From: an uncultured Lachnospiraceae bacterium
GTDB lineage: Bacteria; Bacillota; Clostridia; Lachnospirales; Lachnospiraceae
Assembly: GCA_902786205.1 (NCBI GenBank)
Contig: CADABQ010000012.1
Location: 56,978-120,977, forward strand
Direction of reading: 5' to 3'
Length of the DNA stretch: 64,000 nucleotides
The translations under genes and the position numbers were made by a program. This document shows positions 8,521 to 19,000 of this stretch, one piece after another. The notes beneath the pieces were generated by a model, which saw only the letters and a list, made by a program, of their open reading frames with translations, was not told the DNA's origin and did not search any database. Within the stretch, counting starts at the first letter, position 1, and every line of letters starts with the position of its first letter.

Positions 8521-9540
8521 TCAAACCCTCCTAATCTTTTCAAAATTATTCTTCAATTTTTTCACATTTTCATTTCGCCAAACTAGAAATACAATCCATA
8601 AAAGAACACCAATGCGAAGACGTCCTTTTGCCCAAAGCTCTCCTTCCAATACAGCCTCCTGAAAATCTGGCTCTATCTCCGGAAATGTGCCAATCACTCC
8701 AAACAAAACAGCTAAAATTCCCAGTATTTTACCTGTTTTTGCAGGATCTTCCATACCAAAACGAATCTGCCCTTTCCATTTTTTAGGCCATATATGCCGG
8801 AAAATCTTTTTCCCGCCTTCCAACAACGCAGTAACTCCTGCCCTGTTTTCGGGCAAAGAACAGAAACTTGTTACATTGGTAATCTCCTCTATTACATTTT
8901 CCTTCTTCTGTCGAATGGAAAACCACATTGCTTTTACACGTTCATACCACTTCGTAACCTTATCTTTCTGTCTTTGCCAAAAAAAAGTCCCTGTTATCTT
9001 ATGTTCGCCGCTCATCTTATCTGTAAACGTTTCCTTATCATTCTGCTCATTCGCAATCTTTTGTACAGTTTGCAACTCCTCATCTTGCTCTGTTTTGGAA
9101 ACCTCCTGTTTTTTTTGCAAAGACGGTTCCTCTTGCTTTTGCAAAGTAACTTTACTTTTCTCTTCTTGCGAAACTGATAATGAAGTTTGCTCTCCCTTAT
9201 AGGTTGTACGATCCGTTTTCGTTTCATTCGCATTCTCTTTAGAAGCCGCTTCCTTTGAAGTATCTTCTGTCATAGGCTCCTGAAACTTTTTTATCGGAAT
9301 ACCCAAGATTCGAAAACATACATACAGGCTTTCCTCATACTTCACTCGAATAGATAAAAGCCGTAAAAGCCACGTTACACGAACATCTATTTTCCAACTG
9401 TCTTCCGCTTTCTTTTCCAGTTGCATTCTATAATGAACAGATGCAAACAAAACAAGGCAAACACACAACAGGAAAAGTACAAGAAGGGCAAGTACAAGAA
9501 TACCGATAATTTTTAAAACCAGTAATAGAATATGCAACAT
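8521..9540 (-). CDS. DUF2953 membrane protein (YtfI-like)
   Basis: 339 residues: an N-terminal membrane helix (about 4-36), a DUF2953 segment (DVRVTWLLRLLSIRVKYEESLYVCFRILGIPI), a long charged, repeat-poor Glu/Lys/Gln-rich insert (about 85-185) and a C-terminal DUF2953 part ending in a second hydrophobic helix near 315. In Bacillus the homologue YtfI is co-transcribed with ytfJ, and the same order is seen here. Function is unknown; the pairing suggests a sporulation role. The insert is much longer than in compact homologues. Confidence 0.8.
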   Translation of the reverse strand: MLHILLLVLKIIGILVLALLVLFLLCVCLVLFASVHYRMQLEKKAEDSWKIDVRVTWLLRLLSIRVKYEESLYVCFRILGIPIKKFQEPMTEDTSKEAASKENANETKTDRTTYKGEQTSLSVSQEEKSKVTLQKQEEPSLQKKQEVSKTEQDEELQTVQKIANEQNDKETFTDKMSGEHKITGTFFWQRQKDKVTKWYERVKAMWFSIRQKKENVIEEITNVTSFCSLPENRAGVTALLEGGKKIFRHIWPKKWKGQIRFGMEDPAKTGKILGILAVLFGVIGTFPEIEPDFQEAVLEGELWAKGRLRIGVLLWIVFLVWRNENVKKLKNNFEKIRRV

Positions 9541-9543
9541 GCC

Positions 9544-9897
9544 CTATTCCTCCTTCGTGTTTTTACTCGAAAACACACCTTGAAATTTTTTCTGATAAAA
9601 GGATCTTACATCCAGACTCCCCGTTTCTCGATATAGCTTTGTCAAAATCGCTGCTGCCATAATCATCGCCTGCCTTCTGGAAGACGCAAGTCCAAGAATG
9701 TAACAAGTCTGCTTTTTGTAATAAGGAAACAATAACTCATTGACATTTATAATATCTAACAGATTATCCGGATTAAATGCCAGCGAAACACAAAAAACCG
9801 GGTACTGTAATTTTTCCTTTTCAACCTTTTCTTTTATGTGTTTTGCAGCACGCTTTGTAAATCCATCTAAATATAACTGATCCAACCATTCAACCAT
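9544..9897 (-). CDS. Conserved hypothetical protein in the ytfJ operon
   Basis: 117 residues, not recognised. It starts MVEWLDQLYLDGFTKRAAKHI, contains an alpha/beta-looking core (YPVFCVSLAFNPDNLLDIINVNELLFPYYKKQ) and no signal peptide or membrane helix. It sits three bases before ytfI and four after the 470-residue gene, so it is translated as part of the same operon. A cytoplasmic protein linked to sporulation is a guess from context only. AAGGG lies before the ATG. Confidence 0.75.
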   Translation of the reverse strand: MVEWLDQLYLDGFTKRAAKHIKEKVEKEKLQYPVFCVSLAFNPDNLLDIINVNELLFPYYKKQTCYILGLASSRRQAMIMAAAILTKLYRETGSLDVRSFYQKKFQGVFSSKNTKEE

Positions 9898-9900
9898 CTT

Positions 9901-11313
9901 TTACCCTTCCATTATGGCCTGAATTACATTCATACTCGCTTGACGCTCTGCATCATCTTGACAGCGTTCCAAAGCTCCTCTGATATACTCTTCTACTTCT
10001 TTTGAAGAAGTAAAGAACACAGGAAACTTACTGATGGTTGCAGCAATTACTGCACGATTGACACACATTTCATTCTCTGCAAACTGTACCTTCAGCTTCT
10101 CCAATAATTGATTCGTCTGCTCTGCAATATAAGTCTCATCCGCAATTTCTTCTTCTGTATCTTCCTCATTAAATTCAATAAAAGTACCGGAAGATGCTAA
10201 CAGCTGCTGTATGGTATCCAACTTCACAAAATCATCTACAAGATTTAACTGTTCCAATTCTCCTCTGTGATTCATTTGAAGATCTACTAAAACAGTTTCT
10301 AACTGTAACATGTCCTCTACCAGTTTTTCTTGTTTTCCCTCTGTAAGTACCAGTTTTTCATCTAACTCTTTTGGAACTTTCTTCCAGTCTCCTGCTTCGA
10401 ACAACCCAGAAATACACTGTAACACTTCCACACAGGCTTTATCACTGGCTTCTGTCATAGGTTGTCCATTTTCCGCAATCAGATAACAATATAAGCTGTT
10501 TAAAACACTCTCAATCTCTACATATAAATCCGCAATCTGTGACATATATTCTGCATTTTCTTCCAATTCATCATACAATTCTTGAAACTCTGTTTCTGAT
10601 AACTCCGAAAACTTTGTCTTACTCAAACGTTCTGTCAATTCCTTTAAATCCGTAAAATACACATCCACGCCCTCTGGTTCATACAACATAGCGCTTGTCT
10701 CAAGCATGTAAATATAACGTTCCACCGCAGACTGATCCGAGCCTTTATAAACAGATAAACTATTTTCAATCAACTGAAAATACTTAGAACGAGCCATTCT
10801 TACCGGTAATTCTCCCAAAATTTCTTTAATACTCTCATTGATCACTACATTGTCTTTTCCACTAAAAATATACTGATACACCTTTTGCACAAATGTATCA
10901 ATATCTGCTAATGGAAAATCCTTTTCATATTTTAATTCCACACGATTGATTACATGTTCATAAATCTGTAGTTTATCAATATACATTGTCAAAACTTTCA
11001 TCTTGCAGATTACATCGTTTCTTGTAGCTACAAGCTGTGCAATCTTTTCCTTCTTTTCTTCCGCCGAAAGCTTTTCCCCACCAAAAGCAGCTTTCACAAG
11101 CTGATTTACTACAGAAATGGTATCCTGTAAATACCCATTTTCTGCACCTCTTTGCTCCTGCAAGGTTTCATAAAGCATATAATACTCCATCGTAACATGT
11201 AAAATTGAAACTTGCTGATATAAATCAAACAAAATATCTCTATACACAGGAATATTCTGTTGTAAATCTTTTCCTTTACTAATTTTTTTCACTAACTCTT
11301 TTATCTGGCTCAT
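9901..11313 (-). CDS. Large helical hypothetical protein, first gene of the ytfJ operon
   Basis: 470 residues, strongly acidic and almost entirely helical by composition, with no signal peptide, membrane helix or known catalytic motif. I do not recognise a family. The start at 11313 (MSQIKELVKKIS) was chosen because AAAGGAG is nine bases upstream; that site lies inside any longer reading from 11334. It is followed after three bases by the 117-residue gene and then ytfI-ytfJ. A scaffold or assembly role is possible but unsupported. Confidence 0.8.
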   Translation of the reverse strand: MSQIKELVKKISKGKDLQQNIPVYRDILFDLYQQVSILHVTMEYYMLYETLQEQRGAENGYLQDTISVVNQLVKAAFGGEKLSAEEKKEKIAQLVATRNDVICKMKVLTMYIDKLQIYEHVINRVELKYEKDFPLADIDTFVQKVYQYIFSGKDNVVINESIKEILGELPVRMARSKYFQLIENSLSVYKGSDQSAVERYIYMLETSAMLYEPEGVDVYFTDLKELTERLSKTKFSELSETEFQELYDELEENAEYMSQIADLYVEIESVLNSLYCYLIAENGQPMTEASDKACVEVLQCISGLFEAGDWKKVPKELDEKLVLTEGKQEKLVEDMLQLETVLVDLQMNHRGELEQLNLVDDFVKLDTIQQLLASSGTFIEFNEEDTEEEIADETYIAEQTNQLLEKLKVQFAENEMCVNRAVIAATISKFPVFFTSSKEVEEYIRGALERCQDDAERQASMNVIQAIMEG

Positions 11314-11346
11314 ACTGTCTTTCTCCTTTACCATGCACTATTACTT

Positions 11347-11352
11347 ATTATA
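11347..11352 (-). promoter_or_regulatory. Likely -10 box of the ytfJ operon
   Basis: TATAAT 33 bases before the start at 11313. No convincing -35 at 16-18 bases, so strength is uncertain. Confidence 0.4.
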
Positions 11353-11398
11353 ACAGTATTCCTTTAAAAAGAAAAGCATTGAATCAGAAATGCCCTGC

Positions 11399-11455
11399 AA
11401 GAAGTAATTCATTGTTACCATTCGCAATTATATGAACGGTAACTTTTTACTTCTT
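11399..11455. other. Nested palindromic element
   Basis: AAGAAGTAA/TTACTTCTT (11399-11407 with 11447-11455) encloses GTTACC/GGTAAC (11414-11419 with 11438-11443). It lies between the glycosyltransferase end and the ytfJ operon start; it could be an operator or terminator. Confidence 0.5.
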
Positions 11456-11492
11456 ACAGAGCATAAAGTTAATTTCAACCTTTATTTGTCAA

Positions 11493-11511
11493 GCGGATAT
11501 TTGCAATCCGC
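11493..11511 (-). terminator. Hairpin after the PMT-like gene
   Basis: GCGGAT/ATCCGC stem with a seven-base loop 22 bases past the stop. It lacks a T run; on the minus strand it is directly followed by TTGACA, which could be part of a promoter. Confidence 0.4.
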
Positions 11512-11532
11512 TCTGCTACTTTCTTAATCGTG

Positions 11533-14500
11533 TTAAACCGATGCTAACTGCCAACTACTAAACCAACGTAAAAATTTAGCAACATAAGTTACGTCAATCG
11601 GATAACCGGAAATCACCGGATAGAACATAATAAACAATCCAATTGCACATGCGGCATACACTATGCAGGCAAGTTTTACATTCTTTCTTCCTTTGTTTGT
11701 TTTGCACGACTCATAAATATGATACATAGAATATCCAATCATAATCGTGATAAATGGTACACTTGGGAAGTAATGATAAATAAAGGTACAACGTGTCACA
11801 CCCATCCATGGTGTCAACTGTGCCATATATGCAACACTCAAGAAAATTGCTTTTTTATCTTTAAAACGAACACATCTGTACAGCATATATGCAAATGCAG
11901 GAATACCAGCCCACCAAACAAGCGGATTACCAAATGCACTAATATTTCCTTGAATTGCACCAGAAACACCTTCTACTGCCGGTTTAATTGTCGCTGTATA
12001 GTACCAAATTGGTCTTTGCATAATTGGCCATTGATACCATGTAGAAGAAAACGGATGTGTTGCATCCAATTTCGAATGATAATTCCACATATCTACCTGA
12101 TTTTTAATCATTCTCTGAATCAATCCCATATCCTGTCCATTATTAAACGGAATATAAGATAATGTATAAATTGTTCCCGGTATGATAACAAATGCTAACA
12201 CACAAAAAGCTAATGTTAATATTAAATTCTTCTTAAAACCTTTGATAATCACTTCATTCTTAATACCGTTCGTTTCCTCCTTTGGATGTAACCAAGCATA
12301 ATGGTATTCCATATAGCGACGGAACACAACGATAAAGAATACAATTCCTAAACCAACTCCTGCATATACACCCAGCCATTTTGATGCACAACCAAGTCCC
12401 ATAAAAATACCACTAAACAATAACGGTACAAACGTCTTTTTCAAAGGTGTATCGTAAAAACTCATACAATAATACTGATACATAAAATAGAACATCAGTA
12501 TAATAAAGAATGTCACATATACATCAATAGTCGCAATACGTGTCTGCGTAAAATGCATAAAATCTGCTGCAAACAAAGTCGTTGTGACCGCTGCAACCCA
12601 ACTCTTTTGGAACAATTTTCTAGAGAACAAATAGAAAATTGGAAGCATTGCAATACCAAATAAAGTACCCATAATACGCCATCCAAACGGACACATACCA
12701 AAAATACGGATACCAATGGACATGATAAATTTACCCAATGGTGGATGTGTCCACTCGTAGTTATATACATGTTGTGTCATTTCATAGGCCGTTCTGGCAT
12801 GATAAATTTCATCAAAATAAGTGCTGTTGTTAAATGTCGTAATGGTAGGATATTCCTTTTGCTCATCAAAAAGATTTGCATAGTCCTTCGCATTGACTGG
12901 CTGTATCTTATTTCCCTGTTCATCGAAAAATACAAGTTCATTTAAAACTGTTTCATTCGAATTGCATCGCAATCGTACATAAGGTTGTGTCACAGCAATA
13001 TCCGCTGTACCCCAACAAAATACACTACTCATTGTAAATTTAGAAGCCTCTCCTCCTAAAGATGCCAAATCTTGTGCATTCACAGCAACCGGTGTCCAAT
13101 TTACATTATCTGCACTTTCCTCTACATAAAACTCACGGTTTTCATATCTTCCATCAAAATAAGCCAATTTTGTCAAATTAGATGTCTTATTCGAAAAATC
13201 AAAATTCAAAGTATCGCCTTGCGTATAGGTCTCCCAATAAGTTTCCGGCGCATGCATGTCTCCAAGATTAAACAATGCAATCGCGGCATATACCAAGGTA
13301 ATCACAGCAATTGCTGTCCAATCAAATTTTGTCAATTTCCACTTTTCCTGACTCTTTCTTGGTTTCCAGTCTTTCCAGTGTTCCTGTAACTTCATCAATA
13401 TTCCATCCTTCTTAATTCCATATAAAAGGCTCTCCTCTACTGTTTCCTCTGCCTTCATTCTCTCAAGAATCAAATCCTTCACAAGCACAATCACCAAGCA
13501 AAGGAATAACAGCAAATGAAAAGCACCTACTACACGCGGAAATTTTGCTTTCCAGTCAAAATGATCCGGATAAAACTTAAACGCATGCCATATATTATTT
13601 ACCTGTACCAGCGTTAATCCCATAAAGATAAATAAGTATGATTTTCTTGGTTTGAATAAAAATGCTAACAATAACAATGCAAATATTGGGAACATATATC
13701 TCTCATGTACACGAACAGAAAGTGTAAAAAATCCTGCTGCGATAAATGCTCCAATCAAGAAATATTTACTGCCGTCTGTCTTTTTGCGATTGAAATAACA
13801 TAATACCGTTGCTGCTATCACCAAAAGAACAATAAATAACATTCCCCACGTGGCATATGTAACACCTAACGCTTTCTCTGTCTGACTGTGCCAATTGAGT
13901 CCTAACATACCCCAGAAATTATATGCATTTACCGTAGCATATTCATAAGAACTCAAGGTACCTGTATAAAGTGCAAGCACTCCTAGCAACATTTGTACAA
14001 GGCGGAGCAAAATATTTCCTGTCGCTTGCGTAAACGCAGTTGCTGCAACTGGAAGCCAAGTCTTTGTCCCCTCTGTGACACTCTTTGCTGCAAAGGTGAT
14101 CCAATACTGATCAAAATGGAACGGAATGGTACATACAAACATAAATAAAATCGCCAACAGACCATAACCAAGATGTCGAAAGAAACGCTTGGCCGAATAA
14201 TCATTGAAAAATACCTGATCCAAAATACCATAGATTAAAATTGGAGTTAAAACCAGTGCCTGTGGTTTCATCAAAATACTAATCGCAAAAACAAAATAAG
14301 AAGGTATCAATTTGTGATCTGCGATCAACACCGCCATCCATACAATAAAGAACGTAAATACAGAATCTACTTGTCCCCACATAGCTGAATCTACTAAAAT
14401 AACCGGATTAAACAAATAGAAACCAGCAAGAACCATTGCACCCTTTTCATCAAAATGTCTACGTGCCACTTTGTAAATTAAAGCGCAAGTCGCCAAATCA

Positions 14501-14895
14501 AACAAAATTGCCGGCATCTTTACAATAATCGTAGAAGCTGTCAGTGCCGGAAATGCATGTCTAAACCAACCAACAATCCATAAAATATAAATATATCCAG
14601 GCGTATAATCTGTAAAACGATCCTGAATATTATAATAATTTGCCAAGCCGTCTTTATATGCCCAATCTGACCAAGCAGAAAAACAATTCATATCCGTATC
14701 GTACCCCGGATCCAACTTTGCCAAAAGAATTCGAACCAATAAGCCAACAAATAGCAAAATTGCCAAATTCAGCCAATTAATTGTATTCTTTTGTTTCACA
14801 CCCATAGTAACCGTCTTTTTATTTAGTACGACTGTAACATACAAAATAAACATAGCAAGTATATATACAATGCTAAATACATTAACCAGTCCCAT
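11533..14895 (-). CDS. Double GT-C glycosyltransferase, PMT (protein O-mannosyltransferase) family fusion
   Basis: About 1120 residues with some twenty membrane helices. The first half (about 25-490) is a GT-C transferase with the luminal motif DPGYDTDMNCFSAW and DYTPGYIYIL. A soluble, discoidin-like beta segment (about 557-677) follows. The second half is a PMT/GT39 domain with FDEIYHARTA (near 695), WTHPPLGK and FGWRIMG. Bacterial members transfer sugars from polyprenyl-phosphate donors to proteins or wall polymers outside the membrane. Two GT-C units in one chain is unusual. ATG 14895 has GGAGG six bases upstream; ATG 14901 overlaps that site. It is 33 bases after the rhomboid-like gene, hence co-transcribed. 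Confidence 0.85.
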   Translation of the reverse strand: MGLVNVFSIVYILAMFILYVTVVLNKKTVTMGVKQKNTINWLNLAILLFVGLLVRILLAKLDPGYDTDMNCFSAWSDWAYKDGLANYYNIQDRFTDYTPGYIYILWIVGWFRHAFPALTASTIIVKMPAILFDLATCALIYKVARRHFDEKGAMVLAGFYLFNPVILVDSAMWGQVDSVFTFFIVWMAVLIADHKLIPSYFVFAISILMKPQALVLTPILIYGILDQVFFNDYSAKRFFRHLGYGLLAILFMFVCTIPFHFDQYWITFAAKSVTEGTKTWLPVAATAFTQATGNILLRLVQMLLGVLALYTGTLSSYEYATVNAYNFWGMLGLNWHSQTEKALGVTYATWGMLFIVLLVIAATVLCYFNRKKTDGSKYFLIGAFIAAGFFTLSVRVHERYMFPIFALLLLAFLFKPRKSYLFIFMGLTLVQVNNIWHAFKFYPDHFDWKAKFPRVVGAFHLLLFLCLVIVLVKDLILERMKAEETVEESLLYGIKKDGILMKLQEHWKDWKPRKSQEKWKLTKFDWTAIAVITLVYAAIALFNLGDMHAPETYWETYTQGDTLNFDFSNKTSNLTKLAYFDGRYENREFYVEESADNVNWTPVAVNAQDLASLGGEASKFTMSSVFCWGTADIAVTQPYVRLRCNSNETVLNELVFFDEQGNKIQPVNAKDYANLFDEQKEYPTITTFNNSTYFDEIYHARTAYEMTQHVYNYEWTHPPLGKFIMSIGIRIFGMCPFGWRIMGTLFGIAMLPIFYLFSRKLFQKSWVAAVTTTLFAADFMHFTQTRIATIDVYVTFFIILMFYFMYQYYCMSFYDTPLKKTFVPLLFSGIFMGLGCASKWLGVYAGVGLGIVFFIVVFRRYMEYHYAWLHPKEETNGIKNEVIIKGFKKNLILTLAFCVLAFVIIPGTIYTLSYIPFNNGQDMGLIQRMIKNQVDMWNYHSKLDATHPFSSTWYQWPIMQRPIWYYTATIKPAVEGVSGAIQGNISAFGNPLVWWAGIPAFAYMLYRCVRFKDKKAIFLSVAYMAQLTPWMGVTRCTFIYHYFPSVPFITIMIGYSMYHIYESCKTNKGRKNVKLACIVYAACAIGLFIMFYPVISGYPIDVTYVAKFLRWFSSWQLASV

Positions 14896-14928
14896 TTTCA
14901 TCCTCCATTCTGCGTATCACGCATACTA

Positions 14929-15834
14929 TTATTTTCGTTTTACATGCTCGTGAGTAAACAAATGATCACTACAATATTCATAATTACCTTCACACTTTGA
15001 GCAAAAACGAAACTCTAAATTTGGATCATCCAATTCCGTTCTGCCACAGATTGCACAACGATGTCTTGGCTCTCCCGCTTTTGTTGCAGCCTTCCGCACC
15101 TGCTTTTGAAACTGTCTTTTCCGACGCATCTGCGCTCCTGTTGGTCTCTTGACCTTCCAGGACCAGAACGCAAATAGCAAAAAGTTTGCCATACTTACAA
15201 GCATTGCCGTTCCAAGTATATAAGCACCTTGGGCAAAATCAGATACAATATTAAACGCAAGCAATGCGCCATACAAATAACCTAGCCACTTGATTTTTAA
15301 TGGAATCACCATCATAAACAATACTTGTACATCCGGAAATAGAAATGCAAAGGCTAGGAACATAGATTGAAAAATGTAATCCAATCCAATATACTCCACA
15401 CCACTCACCGTAATATTGGCATATGGCACGGCTACTCCATACAAATTCTTGTAAGCCAGGTATAAAATCAATGCTGCAATAACATTAAACAAAATACCAC
15501 TAAGCACATACAAATTGAATCGAAAACTTCCCCATGCCTGTTCCAACGCATTTCCAATCATATAATACAGACTCACTTGGATTAGCAGAAAGAAAAGGGA
15601 TACAATCATCCCGGATCCTTTACTTACTCCGTATGGAGCCATAATGAAAGTCAGCAAACGCCAAATTTGTCCCTTTGCCACCATACTAAAGTCAAGCGAC
15701 AAATATTGTCCGTAAAATCCAGGCCTTATCATGTCAAGGAACGTTCCAAGAACAAACAAACCCAAAATATACTTAATCAAATTGGGAATTGCATACCGAC
15801 TGAACTTTCTTTCAAACTTTTCTAAAAACTTCAT
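14929..15834 (-). CDS. Rhomboid-like membrane protein with C-terminal zinc-ribbon, catalytic residues missing
   Basis: 301 residues, about six membrane helices between 17 and 225, then a basic linker and a C-terminal motif CAIC...CSKC...C..H (about 258-296). Rhomboid-fold marks are present: GQIWRLLTFIMAP after helix 1 and the LEQAWGSFRFNLYVLSG pattern. However, neither the GxSG serine nor the helix-6 histidine of active rhomboid proteases can be found, so it is probably a pseudoprotease of the derlin/iRhom/TMEM115 kind, or a membrane scaffold. It is first in an operon with the PMT-like gene, behind a consensus promoter. Confidence 0.75.
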   Translation of the reverse strand: MKFLEKFERKFSRYAIPNLIKYILGLFVLGTFLDMIRPGFYGQYLSLDFSMVAKGQIWRLLTFIMAPYGVSKGSGMIVSLFFLLIQVSLYYMIGNALEQAWGSFRFNLYVLSGILFNVIAALILYLAYKNLYGVAVPYANITVSGVEYIGLDYIFQSMFLAFAFLFPDVQVLFMMVIPLKIKWLGYLYGALLAFNIVSDFAQGAYILGTAMLVSMANFLLFAFWSWKVKRPTGAQMRRKRQFQKQVRKAATKAGEPRHRCAICGRTELDDPNLEFRFCSKCEGNYEYCSDHLFTHEHVKRK

Positions 15835-15886
15835 CCATTCACTCCTTCTTTCTAAATTTTAGCACCCTCTGCCATACAATTGTCCC

Positions 15887-15946
15887 GTGCATTTAGTATG
15901 CACATACAATCCTATCTATTATACAATTTTAGAAAATTAATGTCAA
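15887..15946 (-). promoter_or_regulatory. Consensus sigma-A promoter of the rhomboid-PMT operon with leader hairpin
   Basis: TTGACA (15941-15946), 17 bases, TATAAT (15918-15923): a perfect consensus. A small GTGCAT/ATGCAC hairpin (15887-15903) forms near the start of the transcript. Confidence 0.9.
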
Positions 15947-15968
15947 CGAAAGATAGCCTTTCTAAAGA

Positions 15969-16009
15969 GTGAAAAAGCTGTGAAAACAAACGTTTCCACA
16001 GCTTTTCAC
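15969..16009 (-). terminator. Terminator of the type IV pilus operon
   Basis: Long stem GTGAAAAGCTGTG/CACAGCTTTTTCAC directly after the stop codon of the DUF5057 gene, followed by a short T-rich run. Confidence 0.8.
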
Positions 16010-19000
16010 TAATCTAATTTAAATTGTGCACGACGCATAATGCCACCATATTGATAACCTTTTACTTTATACTTTCCTTCACCTTCATAACTATATGCAT
16101 AAATTTTAAATTTCTGAGAAGACTGATGTTCCAAAATTGCTCTTGGATATTTTATTTTATAAGTAACCACTCCATTTTCCGCCGCTAAATCAGACTTATT
16201 TATTTTCCAGACTTTATGTGTTTCACCATTTTCCACACTGGTAATTGTAGTCGGATTAATGGTATTTCCAGCTTCATTAGTCAATTTATATCCGTCTGAT
16301 GCTGATACTTCTTTATACTCTTCACCTTCTTTTCCCTGTACTGCTAAGGAAACATATACGTATTTCTCATCTGTACTGTCATCATGCGCATAAAACTCTA
16401 CATCTTCTGTCTTATTAAACTCTTTATCTTCAGAATCTGCGTCTACATCTGCATATACGACATAACAGTCTTCATCCCCTTCCGGAATATTGAATCCATT
16501 CGTAATTTCCGGTTGTGGTCCTTCTACACCTGCACGAAGAGCAGCAATCATAGTATTGATAAACAATTTTTTCTCAAATTCTGTCATCTCGCTAAGTTTG
16601 GAATGTCCAACTCCTGTGTAGGTAACATTTCCCTTATTATAAATATAATAGTTATTTGCTACGTCATTTGGAGATGCGCTATACCAACCTTTTCCATTTT
16701 TCTTATCACTCAATGTGAACCAGCATACCACATCATCGGACTCCACATTCAACTGATATGCCTGTCCATGGGTTGTAGAAATCGGATAGGTACCATCTGA
16801 ATTTTTATACTCTGACAAATCAAATGGATATTTTGTAATCTGACCTTCATTGACACAAGTAACATATTGAGTAGCATATCCCTGATTGATGTCCGGCCAA
16901 CCCTTGTTTGTGGATTTCAAATTCAAATACAGATAATTATATGGACCAAAATAATCCTTCACATCACTTTCCGTTGCACTAGCCCAAGCTCTTCTGAAAT
17001 TACTGTACTGCATTAATGCCGTATAAGTAAGTCCATACTTCTCACCACCACTGGTTTTTGTATAATTGCTACAGTTTTTATTGCTGGAAATACGTTTTCC
17101 CTGATTATAACGATCCAATCCCATGGCATCACGCATCCATTTATTAAAACCTTTTCCGTTTGTATTTTCCATAAAAACAGAAGTGTTTGTTTCATCTTTT
17201 AAGGCATTTTCGTTATTAATCTGTGATGTTAAATCGTGTGAGAACATAACACTCTTTCCTGCATCAATATAATCCTGAATATCCTTTGCAATTTGTGTAT
17301 TATTAAATTCTAAGTCACGATAACTGTCTGCAAAACCAAAAATAATCATGTCGTATTTTTCCTGCAAATCCACTCTGGATAACTTCTCTTTATAGTTTTC
17401 ATCATACCAGCCACCATGATCCCTATTGTAGTATTGCGATCCATCTTTTCCGTAGGTAAAGTCCTGCAAATCAATTACCGTTATCTTAATATCAAAATCT
17501 TTACTTACCTCATCCTGTTTCAAATATTTTGTAAAAGAAGAATCTGACAAATTAATCTGCTGTGCTTTTTCTCGTCCCCAACTAGTATTATGCTTATTAT
17601 TACCAGCTACCGCCTGTACCTGCAATACATGTACTGTTTTTTTAGCTACATCATTATTCGTAAAACGAATGGTACTATAACCAATCTGTGAACAAACCAT
17701 TCCAGGATTATTTTTCGGATATACTTCTATTTTCCATGTGAATGCACCTGTATAACTTGGATTCATACTAAATGTATAACTATTATTACTTCCATTTCCC
17801 TTGAAGCTCTTTCCACCTACACGTTCTGCCTTTGTAAAACGACCATCCGCATTTTTATCTACATAAAAGTTCAAAACAAAATCTGCATTAGAATCCTCTG
17901 GGTTGTCAACCTTGTAGCTAAATGTAAATTTACGGTTTTCAGAGTTCCTATCAAAATTATAAACATTACATTTACTCAAATCAGTATACGTAGTTCCAGA
18001 TGCTCGCAAACTAGAAATTGTAAGCGTTGGTTTCTTCTTTGTCAAACGATTGATTTTCTCGTTTGCTTCTTCATTTGATACCGAACGATAATTAAAATCT
18101 AATGACAATAAATCATTTGCTCTTTCTTTTAAGAAGTTTCGCATATTATTATTAGACTGATCATTAAAATAGGTTGGCACATCTTTCTTTGCATCGTCAA
18201 TCAAACCATCTGCCACTACAATTGGAAGTCCTGTATCCAAATAGGTCGTTAATTGTTTTTTCTTTAATTCTGTTATATCATTTCCAGAATAGTGTAAGGT
18301 GCCACTATCTCTAGCATCAAAAAATGCTACACCATTTGAATTGTCACCATTACTGTTTGATGTATCTGTCAATGTTCCATAATTAAACAGCACTTTCGCA
18401 CCTAAATGGGCATAGATTACACCATTCATATGTTCATTTTTAGAGGAATAATCCGTAAGCAATTTTCCGTTACTGTCTTTCTTTGTATGTAACCCTTCTA
18501 TATCATTACCGATATATACCAAATCATATTTTGATGCCAAATCACCTGTCTTACCCACATACTCGGCAGTTGTCATCTTCGTAATCTTTAACTTAAAGGT
18601 GTCTTTTGTCGTGTAACTGGTATATGGCAATAACTGTTCAATATACGCGGCAGATAAAGAAAAATGATTTGCCGGTTCCAGCTCTAACACATCATACGTT
18701 TCTCCATTGATACAAGAACGAGGTTTATACTTTAATATTTGTACTATTTCATTCTTTGTATCTAAAAAGGAACTCGACTTATTCTGCTCAAAAGAAATCC
18801 CATTGCAGTTAATCCACTTTCCACTCTTTGGCTCTAGGGAAATTGCCATATCATTTTCCCAGAAACTTGTATCTCCTTCTTCATGATCACTATGTTTAAT
18901 CTCTTTTTTACATGGTAAAAAAGTATAGGTATTCCAATAGGACGCAGCATTTCCAGACTGTAAAGCGTAATTTCCGCTTCCATCGATTAACTTACTTTCC

